This document shows positions 10,140 through 19,534 of a stretch of DNA of 27,179 nucleotides, piece by piece. Both the position numbers and the translations under genes were made by a program. The notes under the pieces are model-generated. The model saw only the letters and a program-made list of their open reading frames with translations, did no database searches and was not told the DNA's origin. The stretch is from Bigelowiella natans CCMP2755. Taxonomy: Eukaryota; Cercozoa; Chlorarachniophyceae. Positions within the stretch are counted from its first letter, which is position 1; each line of letters opens with the position of its first letter. The stretch is taken from assembly GCA_000320545.1 (NCBI GenBank), contig ADNK01002614.1, forward strand, positions 1 to 27,179, read 5' to 3'.

Positions 10140-10184
<45 letters not shown>

Positions 10185-10498
10185 GTATAACCTCCTCCTA
10201 ATATCTGACGATATGATGATCCCTTTTCACCGTGAACATATCGAAGAGAAAGCACGCAGCCACGCTCGAAAAACTGATTAAGGTAGTAGGTAGCAGCGTG
10301 CAAAAGGCTTATTGTGCACAGAAACATGTGTGCCATTGACACTTACTACTGCAGAAGACAAACAGCATATTTGTATTCTTCATTCTCCAGCAAGAAAAAT
10401 ACGGAAGGAAGCTAAATTTCTCGAATTTCGGAGCTGAGCCAGAGGATACCACTCTCCATGGGGTAGTATACTTAGTTGTAGGCGAAAAGCGTCGTATC

Positions 10499-10501
<3 letters not shown>
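8101..10501 (+). CDS. Unidentified multi-exon gene (exons partly resolved)
   Basis: I do not recognise this protein. Several plus-strand pieces look like true exons. The exon at 8402-8521 (40 codons, ATTCATCAG acceptor, AGG/GTAATC donor) contains VEGHCVIPNGNDNS and KPVYYAR. A phase-matched exon starts at 8614 with VSDLYLGRAVKSQRF. A stretch near 8930-9075 reads a Ser/Gly-rich, probably disordered segment. A piece ending at 9662 has SDDEDSFHRLDPRQLNV. The exon at 9843-10015 is Ser/Pro-rich (SRVYKPPVESLG) and splices in phase to 10355-10501, which ends FSNFGAEPEDTTLHGVVYLV...EKRRI and stops at 10499-10501, inside the start of a TAG repeat. Links between 8700 and 9843 are unresolved, so this could be one gene or two. 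The start is also uncertain: an ATG at 8101 gives TREDRIERETSRK followed by a donor-like GTCTTC. Confidence 0.35.
10071..10182. repeat. Facing (CT)n and (GA)n tracts in an intron
   Basis: About 17 CT units (10071-10104) and about 19 GA units (10144-10182) are separated by about 40 bases, within the intron 10016-10354 of the unidentified gene. The two arms are complementary and could fold into a long hairpin in the transcript. Confidence 0.85.
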
Positions 10502-10536
<35 letters not shown>

Positions 10537-10565
10537 ACAGTAGTAGTAGTAGAGTAGTAGTAGTA
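10499..10565. repeat. (TAG)n microsatellite
   Basis: About 20 TAG units with two interruptions. The first TAG is the proposed stop codon of the upstream gene, so the repeat starts at or grew from the stop codon. Confidence 0.85.
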
Positions 10566-11120
10566 AAATAAGAAGATGTGTCTATGATGATTGGTAATGC
10601 TGATGAAAGTTCTTATGATGTTGAAATGTCATCACTTTTTCATCCTCGCCCGCTTGAAAATGGTACCATTATTTTCTGTGCTTCTACCCCCCTCCCCTCC
10701 CCCGTTTTCCACCCTTCTTCCCTCTACCAAGAGCTGGTCATTTCCACAAATTCTCATGGTGGGTGTATGGAATGGTTTGAATACTATTCTCTCCCTATTA
10801 CCCTCTCCCTCCCTCTCTCTCTCTCTCTCTCTCTTGCTGCTGCCGCTACTGCGATTATTGTTCCACCACTATGCTCTGTGCGTTGAATGCCTGTCCTGTA
10901 AGAACAACCACGCTGCATACGCTGCTCACAACGACGACGACGACGACGACGACTACCTACTATGGCTACTATTTGCTACTTAACATCGTGCGTCCTCCTT
11001 CCTTTTCCTCTTCTCGTCACACACTACTAGCACTACAGCTAAAGATGATATTGCTGCTGCTGCTGCTGCTACAATCAGGTATCTCTTGCTCCCAACACCC
11101 TTATTCCGACATATCATCGC
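10566..11120. other. Intergenic stretch before the HAD gene
   Basis: No recognisable exon. It holds a (CT)n tract at about 10808-10834, (CGA)n at about 10931-10952 and (TGC)n at about 11051-11071. Open frames here translate the repeats. This is the likely promoter region of the phosphatase gene. Confidence 0.5.
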
Positions 11121-13052
11121 ATGCCAAATCGGTCCCCGCTGAAGATTCAGGCAGGTTGTTCAACAAGGTCGGAGAGGGGGGGGGGGGCTAACCCAGCCTC
11201 TCCTCTCCTCCACCTACAGATGAATACTGACGACGAATCTGTGACCCAGCTGAAGTTTGCTCTTTCATTTCTTTGATCATTTTTAAAATTTGTTTTAACA
11301 ATAAACAGTAATCTTCGATCTAGATGGAACTCTGATTGATTCGGAGATGGCGAGCCATGTGGTACAACGACGACGTATATGCCCTGCCTTTGTCTTTAAC
11401 ACTCTACCCATATATATTATGCACACATGTACTAATGCTGGTCACATATGCAGGCATTGAATAAACCGCTGCAGCACCATTTCGGCCGGTCAAAAGAGGT
11501 CTCCCTACCCCTCCATGCTCGGGTGATCTACCTACCAGCGCCTTCGTGCACGATGAGCGCACAGGTCATTTTAATGATCAACATGCCCCCCCCCCCCCCC
11601 CCCTTCCCCTCCTCCTTGTTTGATTGGTAGATCCTTGGAATGTCCCCTCGGGAGGGGATCGATGCCATTCTACAGGTACGACAGCGACATCATCAGTCGG
11701 TGGAGTTAGCTTCGATGATCGGTCGTTAATGATCTTCTTTGCATGCTGATGAAACTAGTGAAACTAGTCTGTGAGTGGTACGCGGACGTATGTACAATAA
11801 ATAAATAAATAAATAAATATATATATATATATAATATGTGTGTGTGATTGTGCCGATTGTGTTGTTCTGCTACTATTTTTTAGGAGAACCAAATAACCGA
11901 AGCAATGATGACGCGTGAAGAGTATATAAGGTGACGCATGCTCAGTTCTCAATATGGAGGGGGAGGAGGAAGAGGAGAGTATCTCGAGCGCACTCACACA
12001 CACACATACACATAACAGGGAGTTTCACACGGCGCTTGAGGAAGGATATGATGAAATCGATCGGATGCCGGTAATACCTAATTCGTATGGAATTGCTCCC
12101 AAACCATCATCCTTCTTCTTCTTCATCATCGTCATCTTCTTCTTCTACTCCTCCTCCTCCTCCTCCTTCTCCTACTACTCCTTCTCCTACTACTACTCCT
12201 TCTCCTCCTCCTCCTCCTACTACTACTACTACTACTACTTTTTATGAGACCAAAAATCATGCTATAATGTTGGTATTTTTTGGTATCTTTTTCCTCGGCG
12301 CCACGACTGTCTTTGTTCAGCTATTTACGTTTTGTTATTGCTTGTATTTTTATTGCCACTATCATCTCCGCTTGGCTGCGCTGCTAGGGATCTCTTGAAC
12401 TAGTGAAAGAGCTCAAAGGTGGGGGCGGGGGGAGGGGAAGTAGTGGCGGAGATTGTACAAATAGGGATGTTCTGTTTTAAAATACACCGAGAAATATGGC
12501 CGATAACTCAATGCGTTGCATGCCCTCATCATCATAGCCAATTAGTATTGCTATCAACCATGTTCCAATTGATTATTTGTCGTTTTAAAACGCTATGACT
12601 CTCCACTCTTCCCTTCATCCTCTAATCCGCACCCCCCCCCCCCTTCCCCCTCCCCTCCCTGTTTCCAGCTAAGGGCTGCAAGCTAGCACTGTGCACCTCA
12701 ACGCACAGGAAGGCATTCGACAAGAAGATGAGACGCCACAAGGGTACGTGCGGCCAACAGCAATTAACGAAAAGGCAGCGCGTCTGGGGGGTGGGAGGGG
12801 GGGAGCTCTTCCGATCATGCGATCATATAACAAGCTCTCATATGAAACGACCTCGCTTGTCGCTGTCATTTGCCTTGTTTATACAACCTTCTTCTTCTTC
12901 TTCTCCTTCTTCTTCTTCTTCCTTCTGCTCAGAGTTGGTTGGTTTGTTTGATGTGGTCATCACCGGAGAGGATCCCGAGATTAGGTGTGTGCCGCAGCAG
13001 TAGAACGACGCTTCTCGAATGAGATAGAAGAGAGTGAGGGGGAGAGAGAGAG

Positions 13053-13092
<40 letters not shown>

Positions 13093-13255
13093 CAACCACA
13101 GCACCACCACCAGAGCAGTATGCCATGCGTCAGCAATGACTTGGTGGACAATGATTTCAAGCAGCGTTGATTGATTGATTGTGCGTGTGTCTGTGTGTGC
13201 GTGTGTGTGTGTGTGTGTGTGTCCTTTATCAGAATCAAGATAAACAAACACAAAT

Positions 13256-13298
<43 letters not shown>

Positions 13299-13952
13299 TC
13301 CCCCGTTATTCTATCACCGCACCAGCTCGTTATTTCGGAATTTCATCTTGTCTACTCTTCTTCATTCCCCCCCCCCTCCCTTCCCAAACCACAAAGACAT
13401 GGGAAGCCACGACCGGACGTCTTCTTGCTCGCGGCGCGCCGGCTCGGGAAAACACCCGTACAAAGGTGTGCAGAGATAGTGACGCAACAAGACATACAGA
13501 ACTCTTCCAAATGAATAAGAATATCAGCAATTCTTTCCCCTTCCCAAGGCAATGAGAGAACGATTTTGCGTGTATTCGTGCATGTTCTTTGATAACATCT
13601 ATGCAACTTCAGATGCCTGGTATTTGACGATTCTGCTGTGGGTGTCAGAGCGGCGAAAGCAGGTCAGCCAGCATAACAGGCACCGCTCTCTAGCTATTGT
13701 TGGTGCCGTAGCATGCTATCATATTGCAAGCTTCTGGAATGAACGACGTTATGACTTAGCGTGGTCATGTGATGATGGTGATGCAGCGGATGGGATTTAA
13801 TAAACAAAGTTGCATTGAAATATAATAAAATCCACTCTCCCCCCCCTCTCTCTCTCCTACCCCTCCTTGACTCTTCGCGTGTTTGCGTGAATGGAAATGC
13901 TTCTATAACGAAGCCAAAACTCTTATGGGAATTATTACACAGTGATGGTGCT

Positions 13953-13990
<38 letters not shown>

Positions 13991-14277
13991 TCCCCTCTCC
14001 TGCAGCAAACATGCATACAGTTGCCGTGGTGGACCCTCGGTTCAGACAGCCAGCAAGCAAGTTTCTCGATGCGGTGATATCAGATCACATATGAATACGA
14101 CGACGACGGCGACGGCGGCGGCAGCGGCGGCCTACAAAAGATGAAACGTGCATAGTTATATCCCACTTGTTTGACTATGAATTTGCTGTTTGGCTGCTTT
14201 AGGATCTGATGCTTATATCGCTGAAGGACTTCGATGCGACGTGGATCGAGCTCCCAGGGCAGGCGGGAAATGCAACC

Positions 14278-14308
<31 letters not shown>

Positions 14309-14313
14309 CATAG
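11121..14313 (+). CDS. HAD-superfamily phosphatase, pseudouridine-5'-phosphatase (HDHD1/PUDP)-like
   Basis: This is a haloacid-dehalogenase hydrolase; its closest known relatives remove phosphate from pseudouridine 5'-phosphate. Thirteen exons, all joined in phase, encode 243 residues: 11121-11154, 11309-11361, 11454-11498, 11631-11675, 11884-11930, 12019-12070, 12388-12418, 12669-12743, 12933-12984, 13397-13465, 13613-13662, 14006-14073 and 14203-14313. All four HAD motifs are present: VIFDLDGTLIDSE (nucleophile Asp15, Asp17), LCTSTHR (motif II, about residue 113), HGKPRPD (Lys148) and CLVFDDSAVGVRAAKA (Asp173/Asp174). The motif III lead-in, FDVVITGEDPEI, and the MP-G-LELVKELK segment before motif II match the HDHD1 pattern well. 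The exact substrate is inferred. The exons are very small (31-111 bases). The C-terminus is odd: an exonic (ACG)n repeat encodes ten Thr residues before the stop. The start ATG at 11121 is chosen because its exon ends in the phase required by the motif I exon. Confidence 0.93.
12111..12241. repeat. (TTC)n/(TCC)n/(TAC)n pyrimidine-rich repeat, HAD intron 6
   Basis: About 130 bases of degenerate TTC, TCC and TAC units inside the intron 12071-12387. Open frames across it encode Ser, Phe or Tyr runs and are not genes. Confidence 0.88.
13040..13293. repeat. Three microsatellites in one HAD intron: (GA)n, (GT)n, (TA)n
   Basis: The intron 12985-13396 holds (GA)n at about 13040-13090, (GT)n at about 13183-13222 and (TA)n at about 13258-13293. 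A poly-C stretch follows just before its acceptor. Confidence 0.88.
13958..13987. repeat. (CT)n tract next to a 3' splice site
   Basis: About 15 CT units ending 18 bases before the acceptor of the HAD exon at 14006. The tract lies where the polypyrimidine tract of the intron is expected. Confidence 0.85.
14276..14310 (+). repeat. Coding (ACG)n microsatellite in the last HAD exon
   Basis: Ten consecutive ACG codons read in frame as Thr, followed by Ala and the stop codon at 14311-14313. Confidence 0.88.
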
Positions 14314-14943
14314 ATGATACATGCCGCGCAAGCGCGCATACATGTGTTTTGCGTATACGCGGAGTGCATAAGAGATCGAGTGGTGCTAGGTAATTCGGGA
14401 TGTAATCATGGGTATTTGTGACATCTACCTCTAGACCTGACAAGCTATATATAACAAATAGCTTATTATCATCGGCAAATAAAACATCTTCCCGAATTAT
14501 CAGTACGTCTGCTGCCCAGCTGTGTGTTGTTAATCTTCACGAATAGCCGTGCGATATAGTCTATATTGCATATCATTATCATTATCAGTAAGCCATGAAG
14601 CAATGTATACGGGATCGACGGCTGTAATAAACTAATTAAATATTTTCAACTGTCATCCTAATGTAGCTGTGCAATGCATGCAGTTGCAATGTTGTGTTCA
14701 TTATTGCGCCTCATTGCAGGGATGCGCTTGCAGCATCTGCTTGCATATGATGACTACAGCTGCTGACAACATGTGTATAGCCGCACCTTTGCACAGCTAC
14801 ATTGGGACAACAATTATGAAAAGCCAACACTTGCACTACACACCCGGCCTCAAACGTGTGCACATGTGTAGCAGGTAGTCGTGGTAGACGCGCATATGCG
14901 GCACCAATCGAAGTAATCAAATGGCAAATCATTATTCAAGCGA
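14314..14943. other. Convergent intergenic region between HAD and TEDC1-like genes
   Basis: The two genes end facing each other here. I saw no exon. Part of the stretch (about 14660-14900) is rich in TGCA and CATG palindromes. Confidence 0.55.
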
Positions 14944-15931
14944 TCAAAAATGCGCAATCACATCCCTTAGTTCTTTTCGCGTATTTATCGCATTGAGGAG
15001 ATCGGCCCCTTTTTCTTGTGTCAACTGCAGCAGCGCTGCTGAATCTTCAACCGCCTTCCGGAGAAGGCCCAACGATTCGATATCGTCGACCCTACACACC
15101 ACTTCGGTCTCTACTCGACGCGAGGAGGAGGAGGAGGAGGAGGGGGATATATGTCGCTCTCCCTTACCATCCTCATCACCACCGCCAACACTATCATCAG
15201 TAACGTACACAGGGGCAATACCCACTGGCGCCACGTAGGTTTCGAGAGCGCGCAGCAACCTCGCTTTCGGAGTTATTTGGCCCTGAGAAACTCTCCTCCG
15301 CTGTCTTGGCGATGACGATGCAGCATTATCACACTTCTCAACGGAAGGATCAAAAGAAGAAGAAGAAGAAGAAGAAGAAGAAGAAGAAGCAGAAGGCCTC
15401 AGTGACGATTTCCGGTCTCCCGACGTTGTTGCCGCCTCCTCAACCGTAGTTGAGGAAGAGGAAGCTACTCCTCCTCCTTCCCCGCTCCCCCTTTTGCTAT
15501 CCTCCCCCCCCCCTCCTTCCGCTTCATGGCCCTGCTTTCTCCTCTCAGTGATTTCGAGCTTTCGCACGGTGTCTATCCATGACTCCCAGAGCGAGGGAGA
15601 TAACAAGCGCTTCCTTGTCGCGAGATTTTGAAGGGCCGCCCCTCTCCTCGCGCCACTACCCACACCGCTACCGACGGCAGGAGATAGCAGCGAGAAAAGA
15701 CACTCGGCCTTCATCATCCACTCCTTCACGCCTTCGACTTGAGACTTTTGGGTTGTCCCAGGGCGGAAGGCGCTCTGGAGCTCGAAGGCCGTTAACGAGC
15801 GCTGCATCTTTGGCGGCTGCGAAGGTGCCGGCAGCGGCCTCTTGCCGTCGCCTCCGACCATCCTGCGCACACGAACCACCGTGGGATGATGAGATTGCAT
15901 AGATGATTACTTGATAAAGAGGGAAAGTATA

Positions 15932-15970
<39 letters not shown>

Positions 15971-17318
15971 GAGAGAGAAAGAAGCATATACATCCCTCCG
16001 CCCCATTCGGGTGGAAGATATTCGTACGGCGGATATTGCAACAAAGATCGCTACTGCTCCCAAGAAATTAAAGGGGCGACTGCAGGGAATATCCACGGAT
16101 GTTATATGATGATGGGTGAGGCTGAGGGGGTATTGCATGGACGTTTGACACATACCGAAAGTGCGGCGAAGCCTGAAGGCTGAGGAGGTGAGAGGCAGCT
16201 CGAAGGCGGTGGCGTTGACTAGCATGTATCGCTACAACAGAGCCGCGAAGGTGCCCTGCAACCTGCATGATTTGGTCCACTTGCTCCCTGAGTGTCGTCA
16301 TTCTTGCTTGGGCGCTAGAAGACGAGGAGGAGGAGGAGGAGGAGGAGGAGGAGGAAGCTGTAGCACCAATCGAACAGTCTTTGCTCGCTCTCTTGAATGT
16401 GTTATTGCTTCTGCTAGTGCTGCTACACGAGGAGGAGGAAGATGTCGTATTCCGAAGCCACTGTTGATACTTTTTGGCCGCCACCTCGGCAGCTTTGGCT
16501 CCAATTTCCTGCGATCTTTCCGTTTGCATCGTGTCGCCAGGATACGGTGGCAGCTTGGGACTGTTCTTCGCTTGAGCGACGAGTGCTCTGGCAGCGAGAA
16601 TCGGCACCTGAAGCAAGGAGATGAGCCATGCCATCGCAAGGAGGAGAGGTCTTGATCGACGACTTTGGGAGTTGTTTTGGGGTTGTTCATCCTCCTCCTT
16701 CTCCTTATCCTCCTCCTTCTCCTCCTCCTCCTGTAGTAGCAGTTGTTGTTGTTGGTGCTGGTGGTGGTGGTGGCACGATGACAGGAGCTCGTCGACGTGT
16801 GGATAGCCCCATAATCTGAGCTTCCTCAAGATCAAGGACTCACCAACGCCACCGATCAAATCATTTACCCCCTTTCCCCTGTCCCTCCCCTCTATCCCCC
16901 TCGTTCTTTCTCCCCCTCCTTCTCCTCGTTGCCGCAGCTCCCAAGCCTTATTAAACCCTCTGGCAAGTCGGTCAGGGTCACACCACGACGACGACGACGA
17001 GGAGGAGGAGGAGGAGGAGGAGCTGGGGGCTCCTTGCCGCTCACTGCGTGTTTGAAGCAGGCCCAAGAGAACTAAATCGTGAAGTGCCCTCCACAGCGGC
17101 GCGCATGCTTTCGGGTTGTCGAATTTCGCCTGGCGCAGCGTCTCGGCGTTGAGGTGCCGCACACCTACGAACGACAACGCCCTGCACATACCTGATACAG
17201 TCTTGCGAATGGCGACTCGAGACGATGAGGACAAGGTTGAGGAGACGCGGGGGGCTGTTGATCCTTTAGACTTTCCGGTGGATGAAGTCATCGCCCGCCG
17301 CTGCCCCTGCTTCCGCAT
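14944..17318 (-). CDS. Tubulin epsilon and delta complex protein 1 (TEDC1)-like
   Basis: TEDC1 works with TEDC2 and delta- and epsilon-tubulin to build and stabilise triplet microtubules of centrioles and basal bodies. Two exons, 17318-16156 and 15862-14944, join in phase 2 across a 293-base intron and encode 693 residues. Residues of about 40-85 carry the family signature: a MCRALSFVGVRHL helix, then ETLRQAKFDNP and APLWRALHDLV. A second block has LILRKLRLWGYPHV and RPLLLAMAWLISLLQVPIL, matching the family's conserved order. The rest is long and low in complexity, with runs of 10-15 Ser, plus His/Gln and Glu/Lys runs. It is nearly twice the size I recall for the human protein, mainly because of these inserts. 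The C-terminal exon ends in a helical stretch (LLRKAVEDSAALLQLTQEK). The start could also be the ATG at 17291. The identification rests on motif order, not on an alignment. Confidence 0.78.
15356..15389 (-). repeat. Coding (TCT)n Ser tract in the TEDC1-like gene
   Basis: A GAA repeat on the plus strand is read as TCT on the coding strand and gives a run of Ser. Two similar Ser tracts in exon 1 come from repeats near 16322-16353 and 16985-17020. Confidence 0.8.
15934..15966. repeat. (GA)n microsatellite in the TEDC1-like intron
   Basis: About 16 GA units within the 293-base intron 15863-16155. On the sense strand this is a CT tract upstream of the acceptor. Confidence 0.85.
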
Positions 17319-17500
17319 CGCTGGCTGTGATGTTCAGGGGGGCGGGAGACAGACCTCGGGAGATCACTTTGGATGGGATCCGGGAATGGGCGATGATGCG
17401 ACTTCGAAGACCTTTGTCGCTCCCTTGAAAAACTGGCCGTATTTTACGATGTTTTGCCTGCAAATTCCGCCCCATTCCGAAGGGGCGCGACAGCAGCAGG
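17319..17500. other. 5' flank of the TEDC1-like gene / LINE junction
   Basis: A short stretch between the start of the minus-strand TEDC1-like gene and the LINE-derived frame. It contains an imperfect inverted repeat, CCCC-attccgaa-GGGG, near 17470. The 5' end of the LINE fragment probably lies in this interval, but I cannot place it. Confidence 0.4.
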
Positions 17501-18112
17501 ATGATCAATTGCGCACATTCTTCACCAACAGGGTTGTTTGCAAAGTGGAAAGGAGAAGCAACATCTGACATGAAAAAATCGATGCATTGCAACAATGTGC
17601 GCTTTGGGGAAAGCCACTCTGGAGAAGTGGGTAAACAAGCCCATCTTCATTGTTCCAAGTATCTTGATGAATGGCATGATGTTCGTGGTGTATCCCTCAA
17701 ATGCCAAGCTCGTTGTGGTGCCTTGTGGTGGCGTCACAACACTGCTAGATTCTTCGCATTGGAGCCGCATGAGGGATGGTGCTCCTTGTGTGATTCCCAC
17801 GAAGACATGTCTCTGCAACACCTTTTGTTTTCCTGTGAAGGAACATCTGATGTCAGAGACCGTTTTTGGAACAGGGTTCGTCATCTCCTGTCTCGACATC
17901 AAGCTGATTCCAACGACAATGTCATCACTTTGCGTGCCTTTTCAGCCATGTCTCCACATGGCAAGCTCTGCCTTGCTTTGGGGGCTAGGACTGGTGTTCC
18001 TTCAACTGACAAAGAAATCGACAGGGCTTTCCGTCGAACCATTGTCCTGCTTGATGATTTTGCTGCTGTTCGCCAATCCATCTCATCCCCGTCGCAAGCT
18101 TCTTCTTCCTGA
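17501..18112 (+). mobile_element. 3' end of a non-LTR (LINE-type) retrotransposon ORF, 5'-truncated
   Basis: The open frame has the C-terminal zinc-knuckle region that follows the reverse transcriptase in many LINE ORF2 proteins. It reads a Cys/Trp-rich lead-in (LKCQARCGALWWRHNTARF), then CSLCDSHEDMSLQHLLFSC with the spacing C-x2-C-x9-H-x4-C, then an amphipathic tail with DRFWNRVRHLL. The reverse transcriptase and endonuclease domains are absent, as expected for a 5'-truncated insertion. The frame ends with a Ser-rich tail and a TGA at 18110-18112. The element lies just upstream of the TEDC1-like start codon, in the opposite direction. I have not identified a clade, a poly-A tail or a target-site duplication. 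Confidence 0.65.
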
Positions 18113-18135
18113 TTCTGTTGAATCTTGCTCCGATC

Positions 18136-18945
18136 ATCAGTTTCAGTTGCAACTTAGTCACATTTCAACTGTGCCAACAAACAACATTTTGTTCACCTAG
18201 CTGTAGCTTGTCTTCTTAGCTTCCCTAGATGCAGGTCATTGGCTAGTCGTGCAACTCATCACCAACAGGGTGCTGACAAGTCCTTGCAACGACTGTTGTT
18301 GAGGCTCTGTTGCATGCAAACGCGTGTCTCCCATGTGGTTCTCGCGCATGTGAATTTGATCAATGCTTTCTTCATGTTCATGTTCATGTTCACATGAAAC
18401 ATCACCTTCAAGAATCAAGTTCGAGGCAGCTGTTCTTGCTGATTGATTCCACTCCAACGGACTAATTGACGGCTACACAATTCACAGGCCTAGTTGTAGC
18501 AATTGCAACGTGTTTCTGCGATCTGGTTGCAATTGGAGCCATTGACGTCTTTGTGAGAAGCAATGGTCGGTGCTGTTAGAGACTTCAGTTTCGTTCTGAG
18601 ACTCATGAAACCGAAGAACATCGGGCCAGAATTTGTAATCTGCCCTCGAGGCACTGCGTTTCGAACACTGCAAATGTCAGTTGGAACCCAGACACATTCG
18701 AACTGTGCCAACAATTGACAGATGATTCACCTAGCCTCAACTCATCATCCTTGGCTTCCTTGGATGTGGGATGTTAGCTAGTTGTGTTGCTCACCACCAA
18801 CAGGGTGCTGACAAGTCCTTGCAATGATTGTTGTTGAGGCTCTGCTACATGCATGTGCCTGTCTCCCATGTGGTTCTGGCGCATGTGGATTTGATCAATG
18901 CTTCATTCATCATTCATTGTTCATTGTTCATTGTGTGCTGACAAG
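18136..18945. repeat. Tandemly repeated LINE 3' region, about 535-bp period
   Basis: Two diverged copies lie about 535 bases apart: AACTGTGCCAACAA at 18167 and 18701, and ACCAACAGGGTGCTGACAAG at 18261 and 18796. Copy 1 covers about 18136-18390 and copy 2 about 18671-18945. Similarity by eye is high but with several substitutions. The sequence starts just past the LINE stop codon, so it is probably the element's 3' untranslated region, duplicated. Confidence 0.7.
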
Positions 18946-19534
18946 CTCGCAATGACATGTGTCCCTTCGACTGACAAAGCAATTTTGCGTTGCGTCCATC
19001 ATCATGGACACGCACAGCAATGCAATGTGTCCAATGCGCATGCATGACATTGCGTTGTCTGTCATCTTTGATGACCTAGCTAGCTCACGTCTTTGCAGCT
19101 CACGATGAAGTAGCACGTTGCATCAGAAATCATCATTGGCATGGCTAGATTTTCACAGGGCACACTAGCACACTCTTCTTGAACAATCCAGCATCAGCAG
19201 CCCCTAGCTGTTTGTGCAACTTGGATGGTGCATTGCGCGACAGCTTGACACGAGTTATAGGATGCCATCAGCTTCTTCTTGAAGGAGGGCAAGTCCAATT
19301 TCACCATCATACCTGTGACAAATGATGTTTCAACAAAAGACACCTCGTTCATGGTGTGTGTGTCTGTGCGTATTTGTGTGGAATGTTATGCAATGAACCG
19401 TGTAGTTTCAAAAACACTTTCTCGCTCGAATGCACAAACGAACAGGATTCGGTTCACCTTGTGTCATTGTTGAGACTTTGCCCATTTCCTGTATGATGAG
19501 TCCAAGTGACGGTGCATGCGAAATGAAAACATTT
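18946..19534. other. Decayed LINE sequence and unassigned DNA
   Basis: Near 18958-18985 the phrase GTCCCTTCGACTGACAAAGC resembles part of the LINE ORF at 17997-18020, suggesting a further decayed copy. Beyond about 19200 I see no gene or repeat up to the 3' end of the ankyrin-kinase gene. Confidence 0.4.

Noticed and set aside
11954-12247. Plus-strand frame with long Ser/Tyr/Phe runs
   Set aside because: It crosses a HAD exon out of frame and then the TTC/TAC repeat of intron 6.
15579-16655. Plus-strand frames opposite the TEDC1-like gene
   Set aside because: They are antisense to conserved TEDC1-like exons and consist largely of repeat translations.
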